DNA of 64,000 bases from Haloferax marinum (GCF_009674625.1 NZ_WKJQ01000001.1:930001-994000), one strand, 5' to 3'; positions 39,701 through 48,303 are shown, counted from the stretch's first letter. Translations and numbers: made by a program. Notes: generated from the sequence alone by a model not told the origin.

Positions 39701-41323
39701 CCGGGTGTCGGCCTCATCTCGCCACCACCGCTGCACGACATCTACTCCATCGAAGACCTGAAGCAACTCATCTTCGACCTGAAGTCTGCTAACCCCGACG
39801 CGGACATCAACGTCAAACTCGTCTCGGAGGCAGGCATCGGCACTATCGCCGCAGGTGTCTCGAAGGCGAAAGCCGACGTCGTCCACATCTCGGGTCACGA
39901 CGGCGGCACCGGTGCGTCACCAAAGACGTCTATCAAGAACGCGGGTCTGCCGTGGGAACTCGGCCTCGCCGAAGCGAACCAGATGCTCCGTGCGACTGGA
40001 CTCCGCTCTCGCATCCGTGTCTCGGTCGACGGCGGCATGAAGACCGGCCGCGACGTCGCGATTGCCGCCCTCCTCGGCGGCGAAGAGTACGTCTTCGGGA
40101 CCGCCCCACTCGTCACCTCGGGCTGCGTCATGGCCCGGCAGTGTCAGGATAACACCTGCCCCGTCGGCGTCGCAACCCAAGACGAGAACCTTCGTAACCG
40201 GTTCCCCGGCGAACCCGACCACGTCATCAACTACATGACGTTCATCGCGGAGGAACTCCGCGAAATCATGGCCGAACTCGGCTTCACCTCGCTCGACGAG
40301 ATGATTGGCCGGCCGTCGCTCCTCCGGCAGATCGAGACGGACCACGAGAAGGCGAAGCACCTCGACCTCTCGGCAGTCCTCGCCGAACCCGAGTCGGGTG
40401 CCCGTCGGAAGACCGAAGACCAGGTCCACGCAGACGTCGACACCCACGTCGACCACAAACTCATCGACGAGGCCAGCGGAGCCATCGAGAACCGAGAGCC
40501 GGTCGTCATCCACCGAGAACTCTCGAACGTGGACCGTGCCGTCGGTGCGATGCTCTCGAACCGCATCTCCAACGAGTACGGCGTCGACGGCCTGCCGGAC
40601 GACACCATCCGCTGTGAGTTCTCCGGCATCGCCGGCCAGACGTTCGGTGGCTTCCTCGCCGACGGCGTCACGATGCGACTCAACGGTGCCGCGAACGACT
40701 ACGTCGGGAAAGGACTCTCCGGCGGCCGTGTCGTCGTCCAGACGCCCGCCGAAGCCAACTACGCCGCCGCCGAGAACATCCTCATCGGCAACGTCGCGCT
40801 CTACGGTGCGACGCAGGGTGAGGCCTACATCAACGGCCTCGCAGGCGAACGGTTCGCCGTCCGCAACTCCGGCGTGAAAGCAGTCGTCGAAGGCGTCGGT
40901 GACCACGGTTGTGAGTACATGACCGGCGGCGTCGTCGCCGTCCTCGGTGACACGGGTCGAAACTTCGCCGCAGGGATGTCCGGCGGAGTGGCCTACGTCT
41001 ACGACCCGGACGACGAACTCGCCGCGAAGACCAACACCGGCATGGTGACGCTCGAAGACAGTCTGGGCGAAGCAGACGCTGCGATGCTCACGCGTCTCGT
41101 CCAGAACCACCTCGAGTACACCGACTCCGACCGCGCAGCAGAACTCCTGGACGACTGGCAACACGCGCTCTCGGACTTCGTGAAGGTGATGCCCGAGGCC
41201 TACGCCGAGATTATCGCCGAAGACCCCAAACAGGACGTTCGCTCCAAACTGCCACCCAAAGCAGGCGTCATCGCCGGAGCCAGCGCCGACAACGTCGGTG
41301 CGGCGACGACGAGCGACGACTGA
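36788..41323 (+). CDS. gltB: Glutamate synthase large subunit
   Basis: This is a 1511-residue enzyme forming two glutamates from glutamine and 2-oxoglutarate. After a 24-residue propeptide, Cys25 (SNCGVG) is the N-terminal nucleophile of the glutaminase domain, which runs to about 430. Nearby is EHRGTTGAEENTGDGAG. A central domain follows, then the FMN-binding synthase domain with GGKSNSGEGGE. The 3Fe-4S cysteines are at 1113, 1119 and 1124 (C-x5-C-x4-C), and the C-terminal GXGXG beta-helix closes the protein. No gltD lies nearby, so the electron donor (ferredoxin or a distant small subunit) is unresolved. The window's korAB makes both 2-oxoacid metabolism and reduced ferredoxin relevant. Confidence 0.96.
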   Translation: MTKPHIDAPSARTGLADPTDERSNCGVGAVVDLENGSSHRVVADSLELLENLEHRGTTGAEENTGDGAGILFQRPDAFFEAIVEGDVPDLYAAGSVFMPTDEDVRKRVSAVVEESLEDHGLSVFHWRDVPTDNSGLGATALESEPDVWQMLVEPTAEMDEDEFDRALYLGRRAAEKAVESLALAGAGRFYVCSLDRKTLVYKGLLTAEQLPAYYPDLQDERFETELALVHARFSTNTLGAWHLAHPYRQVIHNGEINTIRGNVNWMRARETDLQHEAFGGDIETLKPITKADQSDTASVDNVVELLLKSGRELPHVLRMLIPEAYRNDDAMDQSRRDWYDFHASLVEPWDGPALVAATDGDRIAAVLDRNGLRPCRYEVTTDGRLIVASEVGALDTDPAELETRGRLRPGEIFMADPEEGRVIPDAEVFDSLTDDKYGEWVSDQQRHLDEIADHTDTNARGNIKELRATQASFGYTHDQLNHMIEPMARDGKDPVGSMGDDTPISVLSDFNRPLFTYFKQLFAQVSNPPIDYIREKLVTSLESRLGFQRNLLDESEDHARQLVLDSPVLTDAQTAAIKEMDDDMRSTVVDITYERGEDLREAIEAVREEASTAIESGADIVVLSDRNVGPDRVAIPSLLATGAVHHSLVRNGLRNRAGLVVESGDPREVHHLATLVGYGAGAVNPYLAYQTIGDIVAGPDGADEAAAIEAYIHALEDGLLKTMAKMGISTVESYRGAQIFEAVGLSSDFVAEYFEGTEIRTEGIGLDVIETDLLTRHTAAFGGDPKLERQGEFENRSSGIRHGWNPQTVGTLQQAVRAGDYGKYKEFAELVNDQSEGLLTLRGLLEFAPDREPVDIDEVESVESIVKRFSTAAMSLGSLSPEAHENNSIAMNRIGGKSNSGEGGEPPERFGTEKECNVKQVASGRFGVTSQYLSSADEIQIKMAQGSKPGEGGHLPGKKVNEMIAHVRYATPGVGLISPPPLHDIYSIEDLKQLIFDLKSANPDADINVKLVSEAGIGTIAAGVSKAKADVVHISGHDGGTGASPKTSIKNAGLPWELGLAEANQMLRATGLRSRIRVSVDGGMKTGRDVAIAALLGGEEYVFGTAPLVTSGCVMARQCQDNTCPVGVATQDENLRNRFPGEPDHVINYMTFIAEELREIMAELGFTSLDEMIGRPSLLRQIETDHEKAKHLDLSAVLAEPESGARRKTEDQVHADVDTHVDHKLIDEASGAIENREPVVIHRELSNVDRAVGAMLSNRISNEYGVDGLPDDTIRCEFSGIAGQTFGGFLADGVTMRLNGAANDYVGKGLSGGRVVVQTPAEANYAAAENILIGNVALYGATQGEAYINGLAGERFAVRNSGVKAVVEGVGDHGCEYMTGGVVAVLGDTGRNFAAGMSGGVAYVYDPDDELAAKTNTGMVTLEDSLGEADAAMLTRLVQNHLEYTDSDRAAELLDDWQHALSDFVKVMPEAYAEIIAEDPKQDVRSKLPPKAGVIAGASADNVGAATTSDD

Positions 41324-41343
41324 GCGACACACTGTTCTGAACG

Positions 41344-41348
41344 TTTTT
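41344..41348 (+). terminator. T5 run after gltB
   Basis: A ttttt run starts about 20 nt behind the gltB stop, after acg. A possible intrinsic 3' end of archaeal type, judged only by composition. Confidence 0.25.
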
Positions 41349-41453
41349 CGACTCGTTCGCGAGAGTGGTTCGACGACGGCGTCGTCCTCGGACGAGTAGG
41401 GGTGTCCGACCGATTCGCCCACGCTTTTCACCGCGCGTCCCGTCGGCCGAGAC

Positions 41454-42443
41454 ATGGACAACGCGCTCGTCATCGGCGGCACACGGTTCATCGGCCGCCA
41501 CCTCGTCTCGGACCTCCTCGAAAACGACTACGACGTGACCATCTTCAACCGCGGGAATCACGACAACCCATTCGCCGACGACCCGCGCGTCCAGCACGTT
41601 CAGGGCGACCGGACCGACGACGAGGCGCTTCGAACGGCGAAACTCACCGTCGAACCCGACGCCGTCTTCGACTGCGTCGCGTACAAGCCGCGCGAGGTCG
41701 CGACCGCTGTGGACACCTTCACCGACGTCGACGCCTACGTCTACATCTCGAGTGGGGACGCCTACGAGACAGAAGAGATTCCGAAGCGTGAGGGGGTCAC
41801 CGAACTCCGCGACTGTTCCGACGAACAGGCGACCGACGACTCACACGACAGTTATGGCCCACGAAAAGCCGAGGGAGACCGCGTCGTCTTCGAGGCGGCG
41901 TCTCGCGGTATCAACGCGATGTCCGTCCGCCCGTGTATCGTCTACGGCCCCCACGACTACACGGAACGACTCGACTACTGGATAGACCGCGTGCTGAACT
42001 ACGACCGCATCGTCGTCCCCGGCGACGGCACGAACATCTGGCACCGCGCCTACGTCGAAGACGTGGCGAGCGCGATGCGTATCGTCGCAGAAGAAGGCGA
42101 GGCGGGCGAGTCGTACAACGTCGGTGACCGCCGACTCGTGACGCTCGAAGAGATGGTCGACGTCATCGCCGACGCCGCCGGGACCGACGTCGAAGTCGTC
42201 CACGCCGGCGAGCGCGAACTCGCCGCGTCGGGTCTCGAACCGTCTGACTTCGTACTCTACCGCGACTACCCACACGTCCTCTCGACGGCGAAGTTGGCCG
42301 ACCTCGGGTGGGAGTCGACGCCAGTCGAAGAGGCGATGCGTCGGTCGGTCGAAGACCACCGCGAGAGCGACCGAGATGGGTCGGAACACGACCCCGGACG
42401 AGAGGCCGAACAACGAGTCCTCTCGATTCTCGACACGCTCTGA
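41454..42443 (+). CDS. NAD-dependent epimerase/dehydratase (extended SDR)
   Basis: This is a 329-residue extended short-chain dehydrogenase. The N-terminal NAD site is GGTRFIG (8-14). The catalytic YxxxK is Tyr134/Lys138 (SYGPRKAE). The RPCIVYGPHDYTERL segment and the WHRAYVEDVASAM block fit nucleotide-sugar epimerases and dehydratases. It may act in sugar-nucleotide metabolism for the glycosylated surface layer. No glycosyltransferases adjoin it, so the substrate is unknown. The C-terminus has an acidic tail. Confidence 0.88.
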   Translation: MDNALVIGGTRFIGRHLVSDLLENDYDVTIFNRGNHDNPFADDPRVQHVQGDRTDDEALRTAKLTVEPDAVFDCVAYKPREVATAVDTFTDVDAYVYISSGDAYETEEIPKREGVTELRDCSDEQATDDSHDSYGPRKAEGDRVVFEAASRGINAMSVRPCIVYGPHDYTERLDYWIDRVLNYDRIVVPGDGTNIWHRAYVEDVASAMRIVAEEGEAGESYNVGDRRLVTLEEMVDVIADAAGTDVEVVHAGERELAASGLEPSDFVLYRDYPHVLSTAKLADLGWESTPVEEAMRRSVEDHRESDRDGSEHDPGREAEQRVLSILDTL

Positions 42444-42557
42444 ACCGGGTCGCAAGACTAGCTGCGTGGCGCTCCAGGTGCGACTTCGAACGTACCGCTC
42501 GGAAAGCAGTAGGTAAAGAGGCCGCCGAAAACTGGTGTGACGGCGTCTACGAGTCGC

Positions 42558-43247
42558 TTACTGGAAGGTGGTGTCGTGGTCCATCTCGGGGACCTCGTCT
42601 TCTAACCACTCGCGGAACCACTTGACGCGCTTGAGTCGCTGGTGTGCGATACTCTCTGCTCTGTCGCTTTCGAGTCGCCGTGACGCGTCGCGGCCGCGTT
42701 CGAAGACGCGTTCGACCATCTCGGCGGCGTCCATGTGCGTCCGGGCCTCGTAGCCCATCCGCAAGAGCATGAGTGCCGTTCCGTTGGCCCCGATTTTGTC
42801 GAGGATGTCCGCCTCGATGAGACATCGCGTCTCGAGTGAGACGTCGTCGAGCGGCCCCTGATAGGAGTGGTCGGCGACGACCTGACACACCTGTTCGACG
42901 AACGAGTCGGGGTAGTCGCCGTGCGTACCGAGGAACTCTCGTGCGACGCGAGCGCCCTCTTCGGCGTGAATCTCCTGTTCTGCTTCGAGTTTCGAGATGT
43001 CGTGGAAGAGAGACGCGACTCGGACGACGTCGACGTCTGCACCCTCGTGTTCTGCGATGTCGGTCGAGAGTGAGACGACGTTGAGAATGTGGTTGAAGCG
43101 GTACTCCGCAGAGTGCCACGGGTACCACCGCATCCGACCACCGTCGTCTTCGTTCTCGACGCTCGCAGAGAGATAGTCCGAGACGAACCGCTTCATGTCC
43201 TCGAACTCGGCGTCGGAGACTGCCCCTTCTTTGATTTCAACGCCCAC
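42558..43247 (-). CDS. HD-domain phosphohydrolase
   Basis: This is a 229-residue soluble metal-dependent phosphohydrolase. The metal site is complete: His53 (RFNHIL), His82-Asp83 (SLFHDISK), further histidines (EIHAEEGARVA; VADHSY) and Asp147 (IEADILDKIG). The pattern is that of YedJ/RelA-like HD proteins acting on nucleotides or related phosphate esters. It is divergent from the AlaX gene across 217 bp. A specific substrate is not inferable. Confidence 0.88.
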   Translation of the reverse strand: MGVEIKEGAVSDAEFEDMKRFVSDYLSASVENEDDGGRMRWYPWHSAEYRFNHILNVVSLSTDIAEHEGADVDVVRVASLFHDISKLEAEQEIHAEEGARVAREFLGTHGDYPDSFVEQVCQVVADHSYQGPLDDVSLETRCLIEADILDKIGANGTALMLLRMGYEARTHMDAAEMVERVFERGRDASRRLESDRAESIAHQRLKRVKWFREWLEDEVPEMDHDTTFQ

Positions 43248-43464
43248 AGTACCACCCCTGTGGGAGTTGGCGATTACGTGTTCTCATTACACAGAATGAG
43301 GACCGTTCCACTCTTAGGCGTTACGACAGGGGTAGTCTCTAAAACGCCGGCGTCGCCCGAACTCGGCGCGTCTCACGGCCGGCAGTGGGAGGTTCTGACA
43401 CCCCTTCGTGGCCCCCGATTTCGGGATGACTACACCTAACTCGGTGCCTCCCCTCGCACACCAC

Positions 43465-44184
43465 ATGACTGAGGCACGCTATCTCGACGATGCGACACGT
43501 CTCACGTTCGAGGCGACGGTCGAATCGGTCCGTGGCACCGATAGAGTCGTCCTCGACCAGACGTACTTCTATCCGACTGGCGGCGGGCAACCACACGACA
43601 CAGGGACGCTTTCGACAGCAGATACGACGTGGACCGTCAGGGAGGTCCAGAAACGAGACCGAATCGAACACGTCGTCGCCGGTGACGCGCCCGAACCGGG
43701 GACGACGGTGACCGGGCGAATCGACGCCGACCGCCGACGCGCACACATGCGCTACCACACGGCCCAACACCTGCTGTCTGCGGTCCTCCTCGACGAGTTC
43801 GACGCCGAGACGACCGGGAACCAACTCTACGCCGACCACGCACACCTCGACTGCGCCTACGAACGGTTCGACGACGACGACCTACAGACCATCGAATCTC
43901 GCTTGAACGACCTGGTCGCGTCCGACCTCCCGGTTCGGTGGTACACACTCGACAGGGACGACGCAGAGGCGACACTCGACGCAGAGCGAACGCGACTCGA
44001 CCTCCTGCCTGACTCGATTCGTGAGGTGAGAATCGTCGAAATCGGTGACGAAGACGACCCGTTCGACCGAACTGCCTGTGCTGGGACGCACGTCCAGTCC
44101 ACCGGTGAGATTGGTTCGGTCGTGGTCACCGGCCGCACGACACAGGGTTCTTCTCACGAGCGCGTCGACTTCGTACTCGAATGA
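43465..44184 (+). CDS. alaX: Alanyl-tRNA editing protein AlaX
   Basis: This is a 239-residue free-standing editing protein that deacylates Ser- or Gly-tRNA-Ala. The ATG at 43465 (MTEARYLDDATRL) follows the promoter; earlier codons are not family-like. The zinc ligands are His98 and His102 (HTAQH) plus Cys205 and His209 (CAGTH). The YPTGGGQPHDTG segment is the conserved N-terminal block of AlaX-M types. It lacks the AlaRS C-Ala domain. It overlaps the DUF3179 gene by 4 nt. Confidence 0.93.
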   Translation: MTEARYLDDATRLTFEATVESVRGTDRVVLDQTYFYPTGGGQPHDTGTLSTADTTWTVREVQKRDRIEHVVAGDAPEPGTTVTGRIDADRRRAHMRYHTAQHLLSAVLLDEFDAETTGNQLYADHAHLDCAYERFDDDDLQTIESRLNDLVASDLPVRWYTLDRDDAEATLDAERTRLDLLPDSIREVRIVEIGDEDDPFDRTACAGTHVQSTGEIGSVVVTGRTTQGSSHERVDFVLE

Positions 44185-45137
44185 ACGTCCGCCAGGTCAT
44201 CCCCAGAGACGCCATCCCGAGCGTCGAGGACCCCGAGTTTGTCGACTCGTACGACGGGCGAGCCGACGACGAGGTCATCTCGCTCACGGTCGGCGACGAG
44301 ACACGCGCCTACCCGATTCGGTACCTGCAGTACCACGAAATCGTCAACGACGTGGTCGACGGCGTTCCCGTGGCCGTGACGTGGTGTCCGCTCTGCGGGA
44401 GTGCCGTCGTCTACGACCGACGAGTAGACGGCCACCCTCTCGAATTCGGCGTGTCCGGAAAGCTCGCCGACGACGACCTGGTGATGTACGACCGTGAGAC
44501 CGAATCAGAGTGGAAACAATCGCTCGGTGCGTGTATCGCGGGCGAACTCGCCGGGAGCGAACTATCCGTGCTTCCTGCCGCCGTGACGACGTGGCGTGCG
44601 TTCTCCGAGGCGTCACCCGACGGCCGCGTCATGGCACCCCCCGGCGGCGCGAGCGAGGCGGCAGGCGAGGGAGACGACCCCGAGCCAATCGACTACGATA
44701 TCGAACCCTACGAACGATACTTCGAGACAGACGGCTACGGTCTCGGTGCCCATCGTGGGACCGGCGGCCGTGACTGGGACGACTCGCTCGGCGGAGTCGG
44801 ACCGAAATCGGTCGTCCTCGGCCTCGAATTGGACGGCGACTCGGTCGGCGTTCCCCTCTCCGTCGTCGAGTCCGCTGGCGGCGTCGTCACCATCGACGTG
44901 GGCGACGAATCGGTCGCCGTGTTCACGACAGACGCCGGCATCCACGCCTTCTCGAACCCTGGATTGGCGTTCGAACCGGTCGGAGATGGACGAACCTTCC
45001 GTGCCGACGGGACGACGTGGGATGGGGCGACCGGCGAGGCGACAGACGGCCGGTCGGTCGCGCGTGTGCCCACACGACGACTCTTTGCGTTCGCGTGGCG
45101 CGACGACCACGGGTCTGACGCGTTCTACCTCGGGTGA
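44181..45137 (+). CDS. DUF3179 domain protein
   Basis: This is a 318-residue soluble-looking protein with the DUF3179 signature: ISLTVGDETRAYPIRYLQYHEIVND, then WCPLCGSAVVYDR with two cysteines, then FGVSGKLADDDLVMYDRETES. The C-terminal half repeats beta strands that end with the TRRLFAFAW segment typical of the family. Most DUF3179 proteins elsewhere are exported; here no signal peptide is visible. Translation is coupled to alaX by a 4-nt overlap. The last codons and stop lie in a short tandem duplication. Function unknown. Confidence 0.85.
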   Translation: MNVRQVIPRDAIPSVEDPEFVDSYDGRADDEVISLTVGDETRAYPIRYLQYHEIVNDVVDGVPVAVTWCPLCGSAVVYDRRVDGHPLEFGVSGKLADDDLVMYDRETESEWKQSLGACIAGELAGSELSVLPAAVTTWRAFSEASPDGRVMAPPGGASEAAGEGDDPEPIDYDIEPYERYFETDGYGLGAHRGTGGRDWDDSLGGVGPKSVVLGLELDGDSVGVPLSVVESAGGVVTIDVGDESVAVFTTDAGIHAFSNPGLAFEPVGDGRTFRADGTTWDGATGEATDGRSVARVPTRRLFAFAWRDDHGSDAFYLG

Positions 45138-45200
45138 GCACTGTACCCACGAGTCTGACGCGACGCGTTCTACTTCGGGTAAGCACTGTACCCACGGGTC
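45107..45200. repeat. Tandem duplication over the 3' end of the DUF3179 gene
   Basis: Unit 1 (45107-45146, 40 bp) covers the last codons and stop. Unit 2 (45147-45191, 45 bp) repeats it with a 5-bp gcgac insertion and a TAA in place of the TGA. A third partial unit (ccacgggtc) follows. Unit 2 lies outside the gene, so the end of the gene was copied into the spacer. Confidence 0.85.
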
Positions 45201-45218
45201 TTCGGCACCAACAGACGG

Positions 45219-45980
45219 TCACGGGTTCGGTTCGCAGACCAACCCATCCCGAACTGGAACCAGGTCGTAGCCATGTCGACGCAGCAGGTCTTTCGCCTCC
45301 GACTCGTCGTGCCCGCCTCTCGCCTCGTGAAGCTCGAAATACACCTTCGGTCGATGCTCTTCGAGGACCGATTCTGCACCGCGGAGGACGTTCACACCGT
45401 ACCCTTCGACGTCGATTTTGAGATGGTCCGGCGGTGGTACCTGGCCTGCTTCGACGAGTGTATCGAGACACCGCATCTGGACCTCTTCGGTATCGACCAC
45501 GCGTGCCGACCACGCACTCGCGTGTGCGGGCGAGAACGAACCTAACTCGTCGTAACTCGACACGTGGAACGAACACGTCTCGTCTCTGTCACCGAGTCCG
45601 CACTCGAGTACGTCGACACGCGGTTCGAACCCGTTGACTGCGACGTTCGCCCGTAACTGGGCTGCGACCTGTGTGTTCGGTTCGATGGCGACGACAGAGA
45701 CTGCCGGCGCTTTGGCCGCCGCCGCGAGCGTGTACGTCCCCGTGTTCGCGCCTACGTCGACGACCACGTCGCCGTCGTGGAGATACAACAACAGCGCTTC
45801 GAGGAGGACGTCGTTCCCGTGTCGGTTGTACAGTTCGTAACTTCGGAACGACGCCTGGCCGACGTTCTTCTTCGTCGCGAAGACTCTCCCCCGATAGTTC
45901 GCACGAACGAGCGCGTAGTGGAGTACGAATCCAAGATGGCGAACTGCAGCGAGTGGATGGGGGAACGACACCTTGTACAT
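45219..45980 (-). CDS. FkbM family methyltransferase
   Basis: This is a 253-residue SAM-dependent methyltransferase. The SAM-binding loop is VVVDVGANTG (72-81) with the acidic ribose ligand in VVAIEPN, and the FkbM closing motif DHLKIDVEGYGVNVLRGA. The N-terminus (residues 1-50) is basic and aromatic and may contact membrane or glycan. FkbM enzymes O-methylate sugars or polyketides, often in surface glycan pathways. No glycan genes flank it here, except the epimerase 3 kb away. It converges on the DUF3179 gene. Confidence 0.85.
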   Translation of the reverse strand: MYKVSFPHPLAAVRHLGFVLHYALVRANYRGRVFATKKNVGQASFRSYELYNRHGNDVLLEALLLYLHDGDVVVDVGANTGTYTLAAAAKAPAVSVVAIEPNTQVAAQLRANVAVNGFEPRVDVLECGLGDRDETCSFHVSSYDELGSFSPAHASAWSARVVDTEEVQMRCLDTLVEAGQVPPPDHLKIDVEGYGVNVLRGAESVLEEHRPKVYFELHEARGGHDESEAKDLLRRHGYDLVPVRDGLVCEPNP

Positions 45981-46098
45981 CTGTCATACTGTGGTGGTAA
46001 AAAGTGGTGGGATGGAGAGTACATCCCCGAATTCGTCTCTGTTGGCGTCGTTCGACCCCAGTTCGGGAAGATGCCGCTGACAGGAGAACCGGAGTAAA

Positions 46099-47169
46099 TC
46101 AGTTCGTGTGTTCACTTTTTCTGTCGGACGCTGTCACCTGCGCATCACGGAGGTCCGAGAGGTTTTGGTAGTCGAACTCGGGATGGGTCCAGTACCAGAA
46201 CGCATTGCTAAAGTAGGGGTCGTCACCGCCAGAAATCTCCAGTAGAATCGCTCGCGTAAGCCCAGTAAACGAGTACTCCTCGTCGTCGTAACACCAGCTG
46301 ACGTTGTTACTGAGACCGGGTTTCCCCGTCACGACGGCCCGCCACAGGTCGGCTTCTGGGTCCCACCGCTCGTCGGCACCCGCGGGTGCCCAGTCTTCGC
46401 CGAACATCGCCTCGTTGAACAGGAGTTCGTCGCCTTCTCGGAGCACACCGCGTTCGAATAGCAGGTTGAACGTCGGAGGGCGCCGGTTCGTACTCTGGGT
46501 ATCCTGTTTCTTCCTGCGTTTTGTCATGTACTCTTCGGCCTCTGGAACGGGGATGATTCGCTGTCCTTGCACGAGATAGCCACCATCGTGTTCGTACGCT
46601 TGGAGTCGAACACACGAGATGTCGAGGCCGTACTCTTGATTGAGCCAGAGCACCGGCGAGGTGATTTCGGTCCCGAAGTCGCCAGCGGCCAGCACTACTC
46701 GGGGCCGGTTGTCGAGTTCGAACGTCGCCCAGCCCGTCTCATCTACCGGAATCCGTTCGTCGGTGTCGACGAAGTTGGCGAATCGATTTCCGACTTCTTC
46801 GGGTGAGAGGGTCGCTTCGTTCTTACTGTGGAATTCCTGGTACAACTGTTGAACGTCTTCGGCTGTCAGGTTCGAGCAGAAACTCGCGTACTTCAGCGCC
46901 TGAAGGTCGGTGGTCGCATCTGCACGGTCTCGCTTCAGTTCGACGACGACCAGTTTTCCGTCTCGGTCGAGTGCGAGTACGTCTAACCGGTCGAGCGTGT
47001 TCTCGAATCCTGCGTACTCGGAGGTGACTATCAACAACTCCTCACCCAAGATTTGTGGCTCCTCGACGACCCACTCTTGGAGGTCCTGTCGCTCCAGTAT
47101 TCCGAGTCCGGCGAGTTTCTGTGCCGGAACCGGTTCGACACTACTCTCTCCGGTTATTCTGAATAGCAT
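46099..47169 (-). CDS. DUF91/NucS-type nuclease with RAMA-like C-terminal domain
   Basis: This is a 356-residue protein. The first 100 residues form a PD-(D/E)xK nuclease core: Asp63 (RLDVLAL), Glu77-x-Lys79 (VVVELKRD) and Gln90 (TDLQALKYA), the site arrangement of the DUF91 group. Residues about 235-350 (FNLLFERGVLREGDELLFN; YSFTGLTRAILLEI; a closing FWYW/LRD segment) resemble RAMA, a domain tied to restriction and DNA-modification systems. A DNA-damage or defence role is inferred. It lies next to the tRNA-linked element but outside its repeats. No partner gene is coupled to it. Confidence 0.75.
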   Translation of the reverse strand: MLFRITGESSVEPVPAQKLAGLGILERQDLQEWVVEEPQILGEELLIVTSEYAGFENTLDRLDVLALDRDGKLVVVELKRDRADATTDLQALKYASFCSNLTAEDVQQLYQEFHSKNEATLSPEEVGNRFANFVDTDERIPVDETGWATFELDNRPRVVLAAGDFGTEITSPVLWLNQEYGLDISCVRLQAYEHDGGYLVQGQRIIPVPEAEEYMTKRRKKQDTQSTNRRPPTFNLLFERGVLREGDELLFNEAMFGEDWAPAGADERWDPEADLWRAVVTGKPGLSNNVSWCYDDEEYSFTGLTRAILLEISGGDDPYFSNAFWYWTHPEFDYQNLSDLRDAQVTASDRKSEHTN

Positions 47170-47281
47170 GCGTTACTCATTCGCAGCCAGCGGTATTATC
47201 ATTACTCGCGAATTACCACTTAGCTGTTGGATTACTGAGTCACGACCGCACACTGGAGAACTTATACCGGATTCGTCCGGT

Positions 47282-47381
47282 GGATTCGAACCTCGGTCGC
47301 TCACTTCGTTCGCTCCCTGATTCGAATCCGGTCAGACTATTCGCTCCGCACATTCGTTCGTCGCAGAATAGTCCCAGGCGG
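47282..47381. repeat. Distal copy of the 100-bp tRNA-Gln-linked repeat
   Basis: This copy matches 49360-49459 over 100 bp with three substitutions. It ends with the same tagtcccaggcgg, equal to the last 13 nt of tRNA-Gln, so it looks like the far attachment site of an element inserted at that tRNA. Confidence 0.88.
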
Positions 47382-47468
47382 CGTTAGACGTTCGAGGTTT
47401 GAATCTTGAGGTACTGAATGCTATCCAAGACAAGCGGGCGTTGGAAAAGAGATGATGAATACAATCAG

Positions 47469-48098
47469 TCAGCTCCAGGGGTCGGAATCTTTACTGTTCT
47501 CGTGGAGAGCGCGTCGGGCAGAATTCACGTTATTGCTCACCGCCTGCCGGGTTACTCCACGAATAGTGTGCCATTGAGCAGAAGGGGGAGAACGGTCATA
47601 TCGTTCTCTAGATGGGGCCATCTCGTTTACCGCCCAGTAGTCCAAAGCTTCCGCAGGAGACCCTAGTTCAGCAACCAAAATTGCAAGCTCTGCTTGCGCG
47701 ACGCTCCTTCCAATCTGGAGCCGTTCAAGTTCGTAATCATCGCCATGAATTGGGACAATACTATCGTTCGCAGTTTCCACTATCATAAATACCTGTCCGG
47801 TCCCACTAGCGTTGTACGCCACAGCTATCTCACACAAGCGTTCGTCGTTGAATTTCCTCGTAGCATGTAGCGTCCGTGTGTGAGGAGCGTCTGGGTAGCT
47901 CTTCACCTCCAGATCACCGTATTCCTCGAGGATCCTCTTGTGAGCCTCCAAGCAAGGACCGTATCTCGGGTCGTCCTCTAGTGACAAATTCTTAGACTCA
48001 AAGTCGGGCAGTGTGGGGCGAAATCCGATGTCCAAAACTTCAATCACAACTTCTCCTGCTTCCCGAACGGCGGCCAATCTCCTGCCCGCAAATACCAT
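47469..48098 (-). CDS. Putative helix-turn-helix protein of the integrated element
   Basis: This is a 209-residue protein. Residues 1-130 form an alpha/beta domain I do not recognise (strands VVIEVLDIGF and GQVFMIVET). Residues 148-198 look like a sigma-type helix-turn-helix: EALDYWAVNEM, then RGVTRQAVSNNVNSAR with the recognition helix after the turn. This pattern occurs in several haloarchaeal DNA-binding proteins. Codon use and composition differ from flanking core genes, fitting transferred DNA. It faces the zinc-ribbon pair across a 205-bp AT-rich gap and may regulate it. Function is inferred. Confidence 0.6.
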   Translation of the reverse strand: MVFAGRRLAAVREAGEVVIEVLDIGFRPTLPDFESKNLSLEDDPRYGPCLEAHKRILEEYGDLEVKSYPDAPHTRTLHATRKFNDERLCEIAVAYNASGTGQVFMIVETANDSIVPIHGDDYELERLQIGRSVAQAELAILVAELGSPAEALDYWAVNEMAPSRERYDRSPPSAQWHTIRGVTRQAVSNNVNSARRALHENSKDSDPWS

Positions 48099-48303
48099 GC
48101 CCTACCTTACCCCCCCATCAGGAGTAATTGTTTCGGTGTGCCCCTACACAATAGGTTTTGTTTGCTAGATAGATTTATATACTATAATATTTAGAAGTAA
48201 ATCACAGGTTTACAGAGCGCGAAAATGTTATTACGAGATAAGTTCATTGGGAACGTGGGGACCTCTACTGGCCATCGGTCGTCGAACGTCCCCATGATCC
48301 CGC

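Noticed and set aside
39917..41491. 524-codon frame antisense to gltB
   Set aside because: Shadow frame created by codon bias of gltB; no recognisable motif.
47282..47381. Second tRNA gene at the distal repeat
   Set aside because: Only the 3' 13 nt of tRNA-Gln are present; there is no anticodon arm or 5' half, so it is an attachment-site copy.
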